This document shows, in pieces, positions 17,118 through 25,834 of a DNA stretch of 64,000 nt (its first letter is position 1; every line of letters begins with the position of its first letter). Under the pieces are notes generated by a model, which ran no database searches, was not told where the DNA came from, and saw only the letters and a list, made by a program, of their open reading frames with translations. This stretch comes from UBA11524 sp034104265. GTDB lineage: Bacteria > Bacillota > Clostridia > Christensenellales > Aristaeellaceae. The DNA is taken from contig JAXEEE010000058.1 in assembly GCA_034104265.1 (NCBI GenBank), positions 1 through 64,000 of the forward strand, written 5' to 3'. The position numbers and the translations under genes are program-made.

Positions 17118-18323
17118 TCATGATCGGCCGTTTCGTCCTGCCAGGATGCCGCTGCCGAAGGCGAACATCAGGTTGAAGCCGCCGCAGTCGCCGTCCACGT
17201 CCAGCACCTCGCCTGCTGCGTGAAGCCCCGGTACCAGCCGGGATGCCATGGTGGCGGGGTCGAACTCGCGGCAGTCAGCGCCGCCCCGGGTTACCTGCGC
17301 CGCGTCAAAGCCCTTCACACCCCGGATTTCCAGTGGCCAATCCGTCAGAAGGTTCGCCAGCATGGCGGCCTCGCTTCGCTTCAGACTGCCGATGAGACGA
17401 TTCTTCCACTGGATTCCGGCAGCTGTGCACAGGGCAGAGGCCAATCTCGGTACGCACAGGCCCGTCATCAGCCGCTCCATGGGCTGATCATGCCAATGCT
17501 CCCGGCGGCGCATCAGCTCCTGCAGCGCGTCATCCCGGTCAGCAAAGCCCATACCCTCCATAAAGGACAACGACAGTACTCTGCCCTGACGGGCGCAGCG
17601 GGCGCACTGCATCACGCACACGCCGCTCATGCCGTAGTCGGTGAACAGTGCCTCGCCGCTTTCCTCATGGAGTACCCGGCTTGCATCCTGCACACGGACG
17701 CGGCATTTCACCCGAATGCCGGACAGCCCGCGAATGGGCGCGGGATCCGTGATGATCTGCGTCAGGCAGGGCTCCGGGCGAATGATATGATGCCCCAGGG
17801 CCGCCAGCAGATCGTAGCAGCTGCCGTCGCTGCCCAGCTTGGGCTGAGCGCAGCCGCCGCCGGTGATAATCACCCGCGCTGCGCGCCAGCGGTTCTCCCC
17901 AGCTGAGACAGTAAAGCCCCGCTTTCCGGGCATCACGGCATCCACATGAACCCCTGTGATGATGTCCACATGCAGCGCGTCCATGGCCAGCCGGAGGGTA
18001 TCCAGCACCGTGGAGGCCTGTCCGCTGACAGGATACACCCTGCCGCCCTCCTCCGTGCGCAGGCGAAGGCCCAGCCTTGCCCAGAACTGCCGCTGCTCCG
18101 CTGCCCCGCACCCGGACAGGATTTCCGCAGCGAAGGCGCCTCCGCCGGGATAGCGGGGAGCGCCGTCGTTCATCAGGTTGCAGCGGCCGTTTCCGGTGGC
18201 CAGCAGCTTTTTGCCCACGCGATCCATGCGTTCCAGCAGAAGCACGCTGTCCCCCAGCGACGCGGCTTCAATGGCTGCGGCCATGCCTGCCGCGCCCCCG
18301 CCAATGATGATAACCTCCGCCAT
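17118..18323 (-). CDS. BaiN/RdsA (YhiN, HI0933) family FAD-dependent oxidoreductase
   Basis: 401 residues. N-terminal dinucleotide-binding motif GGGAAGMAAAIEAA, followed by the family-specific GKKLLATGNGRCNL around residue 45, and a C-terminal FAD motif VDGDCGGFNLMFAFGSG. The family includes proteins implicated in NAD(P)H-dependent reduction of unsaturated substrates, but most members are uncharacterised. ATG 18323 is chosen because AGGAGGT is 8 bp upstream. Upstream of tex in the same direction and probably co-transcribed. Confidence 0.88.
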   Translation of the reverse strand: MAEVIIIGGGAAGMAAAIEAASLGDSVLLLERMDRVGKKLLATGNGRCNLMNDGAPRYPGGGAFAAEILSGCGAAEQRQFWARLGLRLRTEEGGRVYPVSGQASTVLDTLRLAMDALHVDIITGVHVDAVMPGKRGFTVSAGENRWRAARVIITGGGCAQPKLGSDGSCYDLLAALGHHIIRPEPCLTQIITDPAPIRGLSGIRVKCRVRVQDASRVLHEESGEALFTDYGMSGVCVMQCARCARQGRVLSLSFMEGMGFADRDDALQELMRRREHWHDQPMERLMTGLCVPRLASALCTAAGIQWKNRLIGSLKRSEAAMLANLLTDWPLEIRGVKGFDAAQVTRGGADCREFDPATMASRLVPGLHAAGEVLDVDGDCGGFNLMFAFGSGILAGRNGRS

Positions 18324-18436
18324 GGCTGCGCACCTCCTGTTGTTCCTCACAGATGACCATTATAGCTGATTTTTTCCGCCTGCGCAACTGCATAAGCCTG
18401 CGCCGCATGCCGTACACTGAAGCGGAGGTGATTTTC

Positions 18437-18925
18437 TTGACCACGCAGCCTGATGCGCCGCGGCCCGGATGGCGTTCCCTGACCGCGCTTCTGCTGATCA
18501 CCCTGGGCGGAGGCGGCCTGGTTGCATTTCTCATCCGCGATCACATGGCTTTCTATGATGCGCTGAGCAAGCCGGTTTTCGCCCCGCCGGGGTGGGTGTT
18601 TCCTGTGGTGTGGACGCTGCTGTACATCGCCATGGCCACGGCTGTCTGGCTGGGGCTGCGCAGCGGATCCCCTGCCCGACTGAAGGCGCTGGCGCTCTAC
18701 ATTGCCCAGCTGGCGGTCAACCTGCTCTGGCCGGTGATCTTCTTCCTGCAACAGGCGCTGGGGCTGGCTTTCGTATGGCTGGTGCTTTTGTGGGCGCTGG
18801 CAGCCATCCTGACGGCCTGGCTGTTTCAGCTGAGCAGGCCTGCCGGGTGGCTGATGTTTCCCTACCTGGCATGGATCACCTTCGCTGGCGTGCTGAATTT
18901 CTGCATCGCCCGGATGAACCGGTAA
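18437..18925 (+). CDS. tspO: TspO/MBR family membrane protein
   Basis: 162 residues with five membrane helices. The TspO pattern is clear: FAPPGWVFPVVWTLLYIAMA in helix 2, the WPVIFF of helix 3 and the PYLAWITFAGVLNFCI ending. TspO proteins bind porphyrins and respond to oxidative stress. The start is a TTG at 18437, preceded by GGAGGTGAT at ideal spacing; in-frame codons upstream lack a ribosome site. Single-gene unit with its own terminator. Confidence 0.92.
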   Translation: MTTQPDAPRPGWRSLTALLLITLGGGGLVAFLIRDHMAFYDALSKPVFAPPGWVFPVVWTLLYIAMATAVWLGLRSGSPARLKALALYIAQLAVNLLWPVIFFLQQALGLAFVWLVLLWALAAILTAWLFQLSRPAGWLMFPYLAWITFAGVLNFCIARMNR

Positions 18926-18928
18926 ACA

Positions 18929-18962
18929 GAAGCAGGCAGCAACGGATGCTGCCTGCTTTGCT
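18929..18962 (+). terminator. Terminator after tspO
   Basis: AGCAGGCAGCA, 5-nt loop, TGCTGCCTGCT, then TTGCTT. It lies between convergent tspO and the methyltransferase gene. Confidence 0.75.
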
Positions 18963-19693
18963 TATGCCAGATGATAGATGGACTTCAGTTCGGCGGTCAT
19001 TTCGCCGTCCTCCCGGTAGACGATCAGCGGCGGTTCGGGATGCAGCATGGGCTTGGCGTCCTTCATGGCCTCGATAAGCACCAGATTGGCAGGCTTGTCC
19101 ATGCGAGGATAGACCAGCCGGAACCGCTTGGGGGCCAGATGCGCCTGCTGCAGCCCTTCCATGGCCTCCAGCATCCTGGGCGCAGGATAGACCATGCTGA
19201 ACCTTCCCTTGCCCCGGAGCAGCCGGTACGCCATGCGGTACCATGCCGTCAAGCCGCCCTCCTCCTGATGTCGGGCCAGACGAAGGGTATCCGATGGATT
19301 GTGCAGCGTTGCGCCGGGCAGGCCGTAGGGCGGGTTGCAGACGATAGCGTCCAGGCTCAGGGGCGCGATGACCTGATCGGCGTCTTCCACGGACAGCGCA
19401 TGAACGGTAATCCGCTCCTCCAGGCCGTTGAGGCGCACCGTGCGACGGGCCATGTCCGCCATGTCTGCCTGGATCTCCAGCGCGTCGAATTGTGCACCCT
19501 TCCCGCGTCCGTACAGGAGCAGGGGCAGTATACCCGTTCCTGTGCCGAAATCCGCCACATGATCCCCGGGGGCAATCCGCGCAAAATCCGCCAGCAGCAC
19601 AGCGTCCATGCCAAAGCGGAAGCCGCGCTCCTTCTGCAGGATGCGCAGCCCTGCCAGCTGCAGGCTGTCCAGCCGTTCGCCGGGGAGGATCAT
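18962..19693 (-). CDS. tRNA1(Val) m6A37 methyltransferase-like (TrmN6/YfiC family)
   Basis: 243 residues. Class I SAM methyltransferase with motif I VADFGTGTGIL near residue 48 and the N6-adenine motif NPPYG near 120. The N-terminal DSLQLAGLRILQKERGFRFGMDAVLLA segment (split here by about residues 8-34) is typical of the TrmN6 family. Expected to methylate A37 of a tRNA, but substrate is inferred. ATG 19693 overlaps the stop codon of the large SpoIID-SH3 gene by 4 bp, so it is translated from the same message. Confidence 0.85.
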   Translation of the reverse strand: MILPGERLDSLQLAGLRILQKERGFRFGMDAVLLADFARIAPGDHVADFGTGTGILPLLLYGRGKGAQFDALEIQADMADMARRTVRLNGLEERITVHALSVEDADQVIAPLSLDAIVCNPPYGLPGATLHNPSDTLRLARHQEEGGLTAWYRMAYRLLRGKGRFSMVYPAPRMLEAMEGLQQAHLAPKRFRLVYPRMDKPANLVLIEAMKDAKPMLHPEPPLIVYREDGEMTAELKSIYHLA

Positions 19694-22600
19694 TCCATCT
19701 CCCGCAGCGTCAGGAATTCCGTCATGCAATAGCCTTCCACCTCCCCGCAGACCACATGGCACCAGGTGTCGCCGAACTTCAGCAGACGCACGATTTCTCC
19801 CTTCGGGATGGCCATGCGCACCGGCGCGGTGGTGGCGCACCAGGCCCGGAGGTTCACATTCCCTTCATTGGGCGAGACAATGGCTTCCCACCCAGTCAGG
19901 GCGTAGAGTGTTTCATCATAGACTGGGTGCTGATTTCCGGATTCTGGCGTGGGCGTGACAGTCACGCCCGTGGGCCATTGGCTCAGATACTGGCTTGCCA
20001 CATAGCCCGTCCATTCGCCGTAGCGAACCTGGCTCCATGTATCATCCGCAGTCTGCAGCAGCGTCACCTGCGCGCCATGGGGAATCGCCAGAAGCACATT
20101 GGCTGTGGCGGAAGGGCCGCTTCGCAGGTTCAGTCCGCTGGCAGGCGCGTTGACGTAGCGGGTTTCCTCATTCTGCGCTGGACGGGTGTAGGTGATGTAG
20201 CGGCTCATCACATAGCCGGTATGGTCGCCGGCCTTCACCACGCTCCAGCTTTCACCGTCCAGGGTGACGGTGACTTCTGTGCCGGGGGCCAGCACCGCCA
20301 GCACTTGCCCGGAGGTGTCCGGCATATAGCGCAGGTTCACACCGCCGGTCACATCGGGGACAATCCATCCGGTCTTTGCGCCGGGAGCAGCCGTCTGCCC
20401 GAAGGACAGGTACCGGGTCATCACATAGCCTTCCTGTGCCTGGTACCTCACGCGGCACCAGGTATCGCCCTTCTCCAGCACGGTAATGCCTGTGCCATTG
20501 GGAATCACCAGCAGCACCTGTGCAGCGGAGGAAGCTGTTGACCGCAGATTCAGCCCACCGCCGTCCGAGGTGGACACGGTGGCGGTAGTCTCCTGTAACT
20601 GCGTGCTGCCGCCGGAGGCTGCGCCTTCCTTCAGGAACCTGGTCATCACATAGCCCGTGTGGCTGCCGTAGCGCACCTTCGTCCACGCTGAGCCCGCGAT
20701 GAGCCGCTCCAGCTGCGTGCCGTCGGGGATCACGGTCAGCACCCGGGCATTGGCGTCGGGCGATTCCCGCAGGTTCAGGCTGCCGTTGCCGGTGTGCACG
20801 GTGACAGTATCGGCAGATTCAACCGGGGTTTCCGGCGTGCTGCCGCCAATGGTCAGAAACCGGGTCATCACATAGCCGGTATAGCCGCCATGGGTGATCT
20901 TGCTCCACTCGCTGCCTTGGGTGAGGATGCTGACTTCCGTCCCCGGCGCGATAGCCGTCAGCACCCGGGCGGTGGTGGACGGGGTTTCCCGCAGATTCAG
21001 CGTGCCGCTGGGGGTGGTGACAATGCCCGTCAGGGTGGCCTCCGGCGCATCGCTGCCTTCCATGGCCAGATAGGAGGTCATCACATAGCCGTTGATTCCT
21101 GCATAGCTGACCTTGCACCAGCTGTCCAGCCGCTGGAGGATGCCTACCCGCTGGCCCTTGGGAATCTGCATGATCACCGTGCTGCCCAGGGAGGGCTGAC
21201 GGCGCAGATTCAGTGTGCCGGAACGGGTGGCCACCGTGGCATAGACGATGGGCGTTTCGCCGGAGGTTTCCTCATCCGCAGGGAAGCGGAGGTAGGTGGT
21301 CATCACATAACCGCTGACGCTGCCGTAGCGCACGGCGGACCACTCCCCGCCCCGGCTGGTCACCACAATGGACTCGCCCCTGGGCAGCGAGGCCAGGATA
21401 GCGGATTGCGTGGTGGGCTGGGCGCGGAGGTTCAGCGATGTTGAAGCGGTATGGACGATGGCCTCTGCTTCCCCTTGTCCCAGGTCAGGCGAAGGATCCG
21501 GCGCGGGAGCCTCCGGCTCAGCAGGATTCGTGCCGCCGCCGTAGGAAATGAAGGTGGCCATGATATACCCCTTGTCCCCGCCGGAGGTGGTCACGCTGCA
21601 CCAGCTGCCGTCGCTTGCATGGACGGTCACCTGCGTGCCGTTGGACAGCGTGGCGATCACCCTGGCGGAGGTGGATGCCGTCTCCCGCAGGTTCACGGTG
21701 CCGCTGCCCGAGGGAATGCTCACCACCGCAGCGCCGCTGAGCTGCTCCGTCACCTGACCGGGATAGACGCTGCTCATCTGCAAAAAGTCGGTGGATGCCC
21801 AGCCCGTGGACGCGCCGTACTGCACCTGCGCCCAGCTGCCCTGCACGCTGTACACGCACAGAATCGACCCGCTGGGAATCGCCGCCAGCACCGATGCGCT
21901 CATGCTGCCCTCGCTGCGCAGATTCAGGGTACCGTTGCACTGCACCGTGGCCCACTGGCTGATCTGCGTGGGGGTCTGGTCGGTGGCGGTGGGCGGGTCG
22001 CCGTTGAATTTCAGCGCGCTGGTGGGTACATACCCCACCAGGCTGCCCAGGCGAATCATGGTCCAGTCATCCATGCGGGCCACCACGTTCACCAGGCCGC
22101 CGTTGACCACGCTGGTCAGGATGGCTCCGGTATTGCTGGCGGCAGCGCGCACTGCCAGTTTGTCCGATACACCCACCAGCTTTACGATGGCCGTCACGCC
22201 ACTGGAGGGGGTGATTTCCGCAGGGGCTTCCGTGGTGGTGATGGTATCGCTGCCGCCGCTGTCCAGGGAGGACAGGATGGTGTGGGTGAAGGTATACTGC
22301 ACCCGTCTGCAGCCCTCGTAGTAGAAGCCAAGGATCTGGTCATAGGTGTAGCCCAGGGAGCCCATCTGCATGGCGCCCCGCTGGCTCATGCCCACGCCGT
22401 GACCGTACCGCCGGGCGTACAGCACGAAGCTTGCACCGGTCTGCGCCACCGACCAAAGCTCGTTCTTGCTGGCATTGATGCTCATACCCAGGGCGGTTTC
22501 CAGCTCGCTGAAGATGTCGAAGGTCAGCGTCATTTCTCTGCTGCCGCTGCCTGTCGCAACCGTTACGTTGAAGTCCAGCTTGGTATACAGGCGGCTGGGG

Positions 22601-23631
22601 GAAGCGAATTTCGGCGTATGGGGCATAACGCCGTTGATCCGCGTCACACTCACGCTGGAGGTGGAATAGCCCTGACTGCGCAGCGCGGCTTCCGCCTTGG
22701 CCTGCAGCAGCTTCTTCAGCGCGGCGTTCTGGCTGGGGTTGGCGTTGTCGGCGTAGACCGTCACCTTCCGGTACACGGAGGCGGCGTTCATCCGGTCGAA
22801 GGGGTCGTCCTTGATGGTCAGATAATCGTACCCGGAGGCTCCCCACACATTGGCGGCGGATTCCGTTTGTCCGCCATTGGAGGCTGTGTAGAAGGTCTCC
22901 GTCAGGCTGCCGCTGTTCATCAGCACAATGCCCTTGGTAGCGCTGACGGCCTCGGTGCAGCGGGCGGTGGAATCGCTGTTGCCGTAGTAGACCTGGTCGT
23001 TGGTGGTGTCCACCACATCGTAAAGGGAGGACGCGCGGATGTTCATCTTGTTCAGCGTGTAGGTTCGCGCCGCCACCGCCTGGGCCTTCAGCGCCTCCAG
23101 TGGCGCGGAATTGCCCATTTCGTAGGGTACCACGCCATTGAGGTAATACTCGATGTACACGTGCAGAACGGGATACAGCCTGTACGCCCCGCTGTAGGGC
23201 TGAGCCTTCAGCTGCAGGTCGCCGGGATACAGATTGCCGGAGATCCTGGACTGGTCGATGCTCAGCCCGCTCATACCGCTTGTCTGATGCCGCCGCAGAT
23301 GCATCTCCGATCCCATGTCGTAGGTGACGCCGCCCACGGTCATGGTCATCTGCCCGGTAGCCTTGCTGAAGCTGACATGCACCCTGTCACCGCTGCGGAG
23401 GGTGACCTTCGCCGCGCCCTCGGCGGTATAGCTGCCCGTGACCGTCATGTCCAGTGATGTGGGGTTACCCATGGAGGAAAGATACACCCGCACCATGCCG
23501 TTACGGGCGGATGAGGCCACCGTCAGCGGCGCGGAGTCCACCTGTGTGGCGGACGCATCAAGCATCGGCAGCAGCGAAAACACCAGCACAGCAGCCAGCA
23601 GTATGGCGCCCATTCGCCTGCAAAGACGCAT
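19690..23631 (-). CDS. Large secreted SpoIID/LytB-domain protein with eleven SH3b repeats
   Basis: 1313 residues. A signal peptide (MRLCRRMGAILLAAVLVFSL) is followed by a SpoIID/LytB amidase-enhancer/lytic transglycosylase domain. It carries VVPYEMG (putative catalytic Glu, near residue 165), EALKAQAVAARTY and the C-terminal YGHGVGMSQRGA near 412. From about residue 475 to the end are eleven SH3b repeats of 65-70 residues. Each has a variant of TLNLR...GTxVxVL...W.KV.Y...GYVMT.YL; the last one ends the protein. SH3b domains bind cell-wall peptides, so the protein is likely a wall-bound peptidoglycan enzyme. Most SpoIID homologues have no SH3b array. ATG 23631 has AAAGGAGG upstream. Co-transcribed with the downstream methyltransferase. 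Confidence 0.88.
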   Translation of the reverse strand: MRLCRRMGAILLAAVLVFSLLPMLDASATQVDSAPLTVASSARNGMVRVYLSSMGNPTSLDMTVTGSYTAEGAAKVTLRSGDRVHVSFSKATGQMTMTVGGVTYDMGSEMHLRRHQTSGMSGLSIDQSRISGNLYPGDLQLKAQPYSGAYRLYPVLHVYIEYYLNGVVPYEMGNSAPLEALKAQAVAARTYTLNKMNIRASSLYDVVDTTNDQVYYGNSDSTARCTEAVSATKGIVLMNSGSLTETFYTASNGGQTESAANVWGASGYDYLTIKDDPFDRMNAASVYRKVTVYADNANPSQNAALKKLLQAKAEAALRSQGYSTSSVSVTRINGVMPHTPKFASPSRLYTKLDFNVTVATGSGSREMTLTFDIFSELETALGMSINASKNELWSVAQTGASFVLYARRYGHGVGMSQRGAMQMGSLGYTYDQILGFYYEGCRRVQYTFTHTILSSLDSGGSDTITTTEAPAEITPSSGVTAIVKLVGVSDKLAVRAAASNTGAILTSVVNGGLVNVVARMDDWTMIRLGSLVGYVPTSALKFNGDPPTATDQTPTQISQWATVQCNGTLNLRSEGSMSASVLAAIPSGSILCVYSVQGSWAQVQYGASTGWASTDFLQMSSVYPGQVTEQLSGAAVVSIPSGSGTVNLRETASTSARVIATLSNGTQVTVHASDGSWCSVTTSGGDKGYIMATFISYGGGTNPAEPEAPAPDPSPDLGQGEAEAIVHTASTSLNLRAQPTTQSAILASLPRGESIVVTSRGGEWSAVRYGSVSGYVMTTYLRFPADEETSGETPIVYATVATRSGTLNLRRQPSLGSTVIMQIPKGQRVGILQRLDSWCKVSYAGINGYVMTSYLAMEGSDAPEATLTGIVTTPSGTLNLRETPSTTARVLTAIAPGTEVSILTQGSEWSKITHGGYTGYVMTRFLTIGGSTPETPVESADTVTVHTGNGSLNLRESPDANARVLTVIPDGTQLERLIAGSAWTKVRYGSHTGYVMTRFLKEGAASGGSTQLQETTATVSTSDGGGLNLRSTASSAAQVLLVIPNGTGITVLEKGDTWCRVRYQAQEGYVMTRYLSFGQTAAPGAKTGWIVPDVTGGVNLRYMPDTSGQVLAVLAPGTEVTVTLDGESWSVVKAGDHTGYVMSRYITYTRPAQNEETRYVNAPASGLNLRSGPSATANVLLAIPHGAQVTLLQTADDTWSQVRYGEWTGYVASQYLSQWPTGVTVTPTPESGNQHPVYDETLYALTGWEAIVSPNEGNVNLRAWCATTAPVRMAIPKGEIVRLLKFGDTWCHVVCGEVEGYCMTEFLTLREME

Positions 23632-23749
23632 GTACCCTTCCTCCTTTCCACACAATTCGTCAGAATAGCCCATGAAGGCATTGTATCACATCCAACGTGT
23701 ACGCGCCAGCCCTCCCTGCAACAAAGCCGCTGGGAATTACCGCCATCAT

Positions 23750-23786
23750 GGCAAAAGAAAGAACCGCCGGCACATTACCGGCGGCT
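23750..23786 (-). terminator. Terminator of the glycogen operon
   Basis: Minus strand: CCGCCGG, 7-nt loop, CCGGCGG, then TTCTTTCTTTT. Lies 15 bp after the glgA stop. Confidence 0.8.
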
Positions 23787-23800
23787 CGGATGGGGTGGGA

Positions 23801-25747
23801 TTACTCAGCCTTGGGGGCCTCGGCCTTCTTGGCGCGGGGCTTCCGAGCGGGTTTTGCGGGGGCCTCGGCGGTTGCAGCGGGAGCCTCGGTCACCTCAGCC
23901 TTTTTGGCGCGGGGCTTCCGGGTGGGCTTCGCGGGGGCCTCGGCGGTTGCAGCAGGAACCTCGGTCACCTCGGCCTTCTTGGCGCGGGGCTTCCGGGCAG
24001 GCTTCGCAGGGGCCTCGGCGGTTGCAGCAGGAGCCTCGGTCACCTCGGCTTTCTTGGCGCGGGGCTTCCGGGCAGGCTTCGCAGGGGCCTCGGCAGGAGC
24101 CTCAACAGGCTCAGCAGGGGTAGCCACGGGCTCGGCAGGAACCGCAACGGGCTCGGCAGGTGCTTCCGCCACGGGCTGGGCGGGAACCTCCTCCACGGGG
24201 GCAGGTTCAGTCACAGGTTCCGCAGGGGTTTCAGCAGGCGTTTCAGCCTTTGTTGGGTTAGCCTCCGCGTCGCCGTCGGAGGAATCCCCTTCAGCAGAAG
24301 CGGAGTTGTCGTTGCCCAGCAACGCCCGGTACAGCTCCAGGTACTTGCCGGCAGAATTGGTCCAGCTGTAGTCGCCGGTCATGCCGCGCTTCATCAGCTT
24401 GTGCCAGATTTCCTTCTCGTTGTGATAGAAGCGGATGGCACGGTTGATGGTGTTGAGCATGTCATGGGCGTTGTAGTTGAAGAAGGAGAAGCCGTTGCCA
24501 TCGCCGGTGTACTCATTGTAGGACAGCACCGTGTCGCGCAGGCCGCCGGTCTCGCGGACGATCGGCACTGTGCCGTAGCGCAGGGAGATCAGCTGGCTCA
24601 GGCCGCAGGGCTCGAACTGGCTGGGCATGAGGAACATGTCCGCGCCAGCGTAGATCTGATGGGCCAGGGCATGATCCATGGCGAAGCGGGCAGCCACCTT
24701 GCCGGGATACGCGCTCTCCGCCCAGGAGAACAGGTTCACATAGCGGCTCTCGCCCATGCCCAGGACAACCAGTTGCACCTTCTGGTTCAGCAGATCGCCG
24801 ATGATGCAGTCCACCAGGTCGAGGCCCTTCTGGTTGGACAGGCGGCCCACCATGCCGATGATCGGGATGTCGGGGTTGACCTCCAGACCCAGCTTCTCCT
24901 GCAGGGCGCGCTTGCACGCCGCCTTGCCGGACATATCATCAGGAGAATAGGTGGCGGCGATGCGGTCGTCATGGGAGGGATCGTAGTCCACCATGTCGAT
25001 GCCGTTGAGCACGCCGAAAAGATCGGCCTTGCGGGTACGGAGCAGGCCGTCCAGACGCTCGCCGTAGTAGGCGGTCTGAATTTCCTCGGAGTAGCTGGGG
25101 CTGACGGTGGTGATCACGTCGCTGTACACCAGGCCGGCCTTGAGGAAGTTGGCGCAGCCGAAGCACTCCAGCTTGTCGCCGGTCCACAGGCTGTCGCCCA
25201 GACCCAGCACGTCCTGCACCTCACGGATGCCGAACACGCCCTGGTACTGCAGGTTGTGGATGGTGAATACAGTCTTCATCCGGGCGAAGAAGGGCAGGTG
25301 CGCGTACTGGATCTTCAGCAGCGCGGGCACCATGCCGCTCTGCCAGTCGTGGGCATGGACGATATCAGGCTGCCAGTCCAGCAGGGGCAGAGCGTTGAGA
25401 ATGCCGCGGCAGAAGAAGCCGAAGCGCTCGTACTCGTCGCCGCCCAGGCCGTAGATGTAGGGACGGCCGAAGTAATACTTGTTGTCCATGAAGTACCAGG
25501 TGACGCCGTCCTGCTTGAGCATCTCAATGCCGCAGTACTGCTTGCGCCAGCCCAGCTGCACCTCAAAGTCCAGCACGTGGGTCATCTGGCTGGTGTACTT
25601 TTCCGGAATCGCGCCGTACAGGGGCAGAATGACACGCACGTCGTTGCCCTGCTTGGCCAGCACCGGCGCAAGCGCACCAACCACGTCCGCCAGGCCGCCC
25701 GTCTTGACAAAAGGCACGCATTCGCTGGCAGTAAACAGAATTTTCAT
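23801..25747 (-). CDS. glgA: Glycogen synthase (GT5) with lysine/alanine-rich repeat tail
   Basis: 648 residues. The first about 475 residues are a complete ADP-glucose:glycogen glucosyltransferase: KTGGLADVVGAL (KxGGL, residues 15-26), DIVHAHDWQSG, SQFEPCGLSQL and GTVPIVRETGGL. Ordinary GlgA ends there. This protein continues for about 170 residues in a low-complexity tail: an acidic/Thr/Pro stretch, then PAEP repeats, then four copies of an approximately 25-residue unit containing RKPRAKKAE. ATG 25747 has GGAGGT 9 bp upstream. Last gene of glgB-glgC-glgD-glgA. The tail resembles the one on GlgB in the same operon; its function is unknown. Confidence 0.95.
   Translation of the reverse strand: MKILFTASECVPFVKTGGLADVVGALAPVLAKQGNDVRVILPLYGAIPEKYTSQMTHVLDFEVQLGWRKQYCGIEMLKQDGVTWYFMDNKYYFGRPYIYGLGGDEYERFGFFCRGILNALPLLDWQPDIVHAHDWQSGMVPALLKIQYAHLPFFARMKTVFTIHNLQYQGVFGIREVQDVLGLGDSLWTGDKLECFGCANFLKAGLVYSDVITTVSPSYSEEIQTAYYGERLDGLLRTRKADLFGVLNGIDMVDYDPSHDDRIAATYSPDDMSGKAACKRALQEKLGLEVNPDIPIIGMVGRLSNQKGLDLVDCIIGDLLNQKVQLVVLGMGESRYVNLFSWAESAYPGKVAARFAMDHALAHQIYAGADMFLMPSQFEPCGLSQLISLRYGTVPIVRETGGLRDTVLSYNEYTGDGNGFSFFNYNAHDMLNTINRAIRFYHNEKEIWHKLMKRGMTGDYSWTNSAGKYLELYRALLGNDNSASAEGDSSDGDAEANPTKAETPAETPAEPVTEPAPVEEVPAQPVAEAPAEPVAVPAEPVATPAEPVEAPAEAPAKPARKPRAKKAEVTEAPAATAEAPAKPARKPRAKKAEVTEVPAATAEAPAKPTRKPRAKKAEVTEAPAATAEAPAKPARKPRAKKAEAPKAE
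23811..24110 (-). repeat. About 75-bp tandem repeats encoding the GlgA tail
   Basis: Four near-identical units of about 75 bp (for example around 23895-23970 and 23970-24045) encode KPARKPRAKKAE followed by VTEAPAATAEAP. They are in frame, differ mainly by single substitutions, and probably expand or contract by slippage or recombination. Confidence 0.85.
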
Positions 25748-25834
25748 CAATGATTTACCTCCATGAAAAGTTTTCGGTTATCGAAGATACGCCGCGCCGG
25801 CAGCCTGAAAATGCCAGCGCGACGTACTATTGTA

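Noticed and set aside
21451..23457. Long plus-strand open frame opposite the SpoIID-SH3 gene
   Set aside because: It follows the codon pattern of the opposite strand and has no start signals. The minus-strand protein has clear domains.
23811..24110. Regular DNA repeats that could suggest a CRISPR array
   Set aside because: Units are contiguous, coding and in frame with glgA; no unique spacers and no cas genes nearby.
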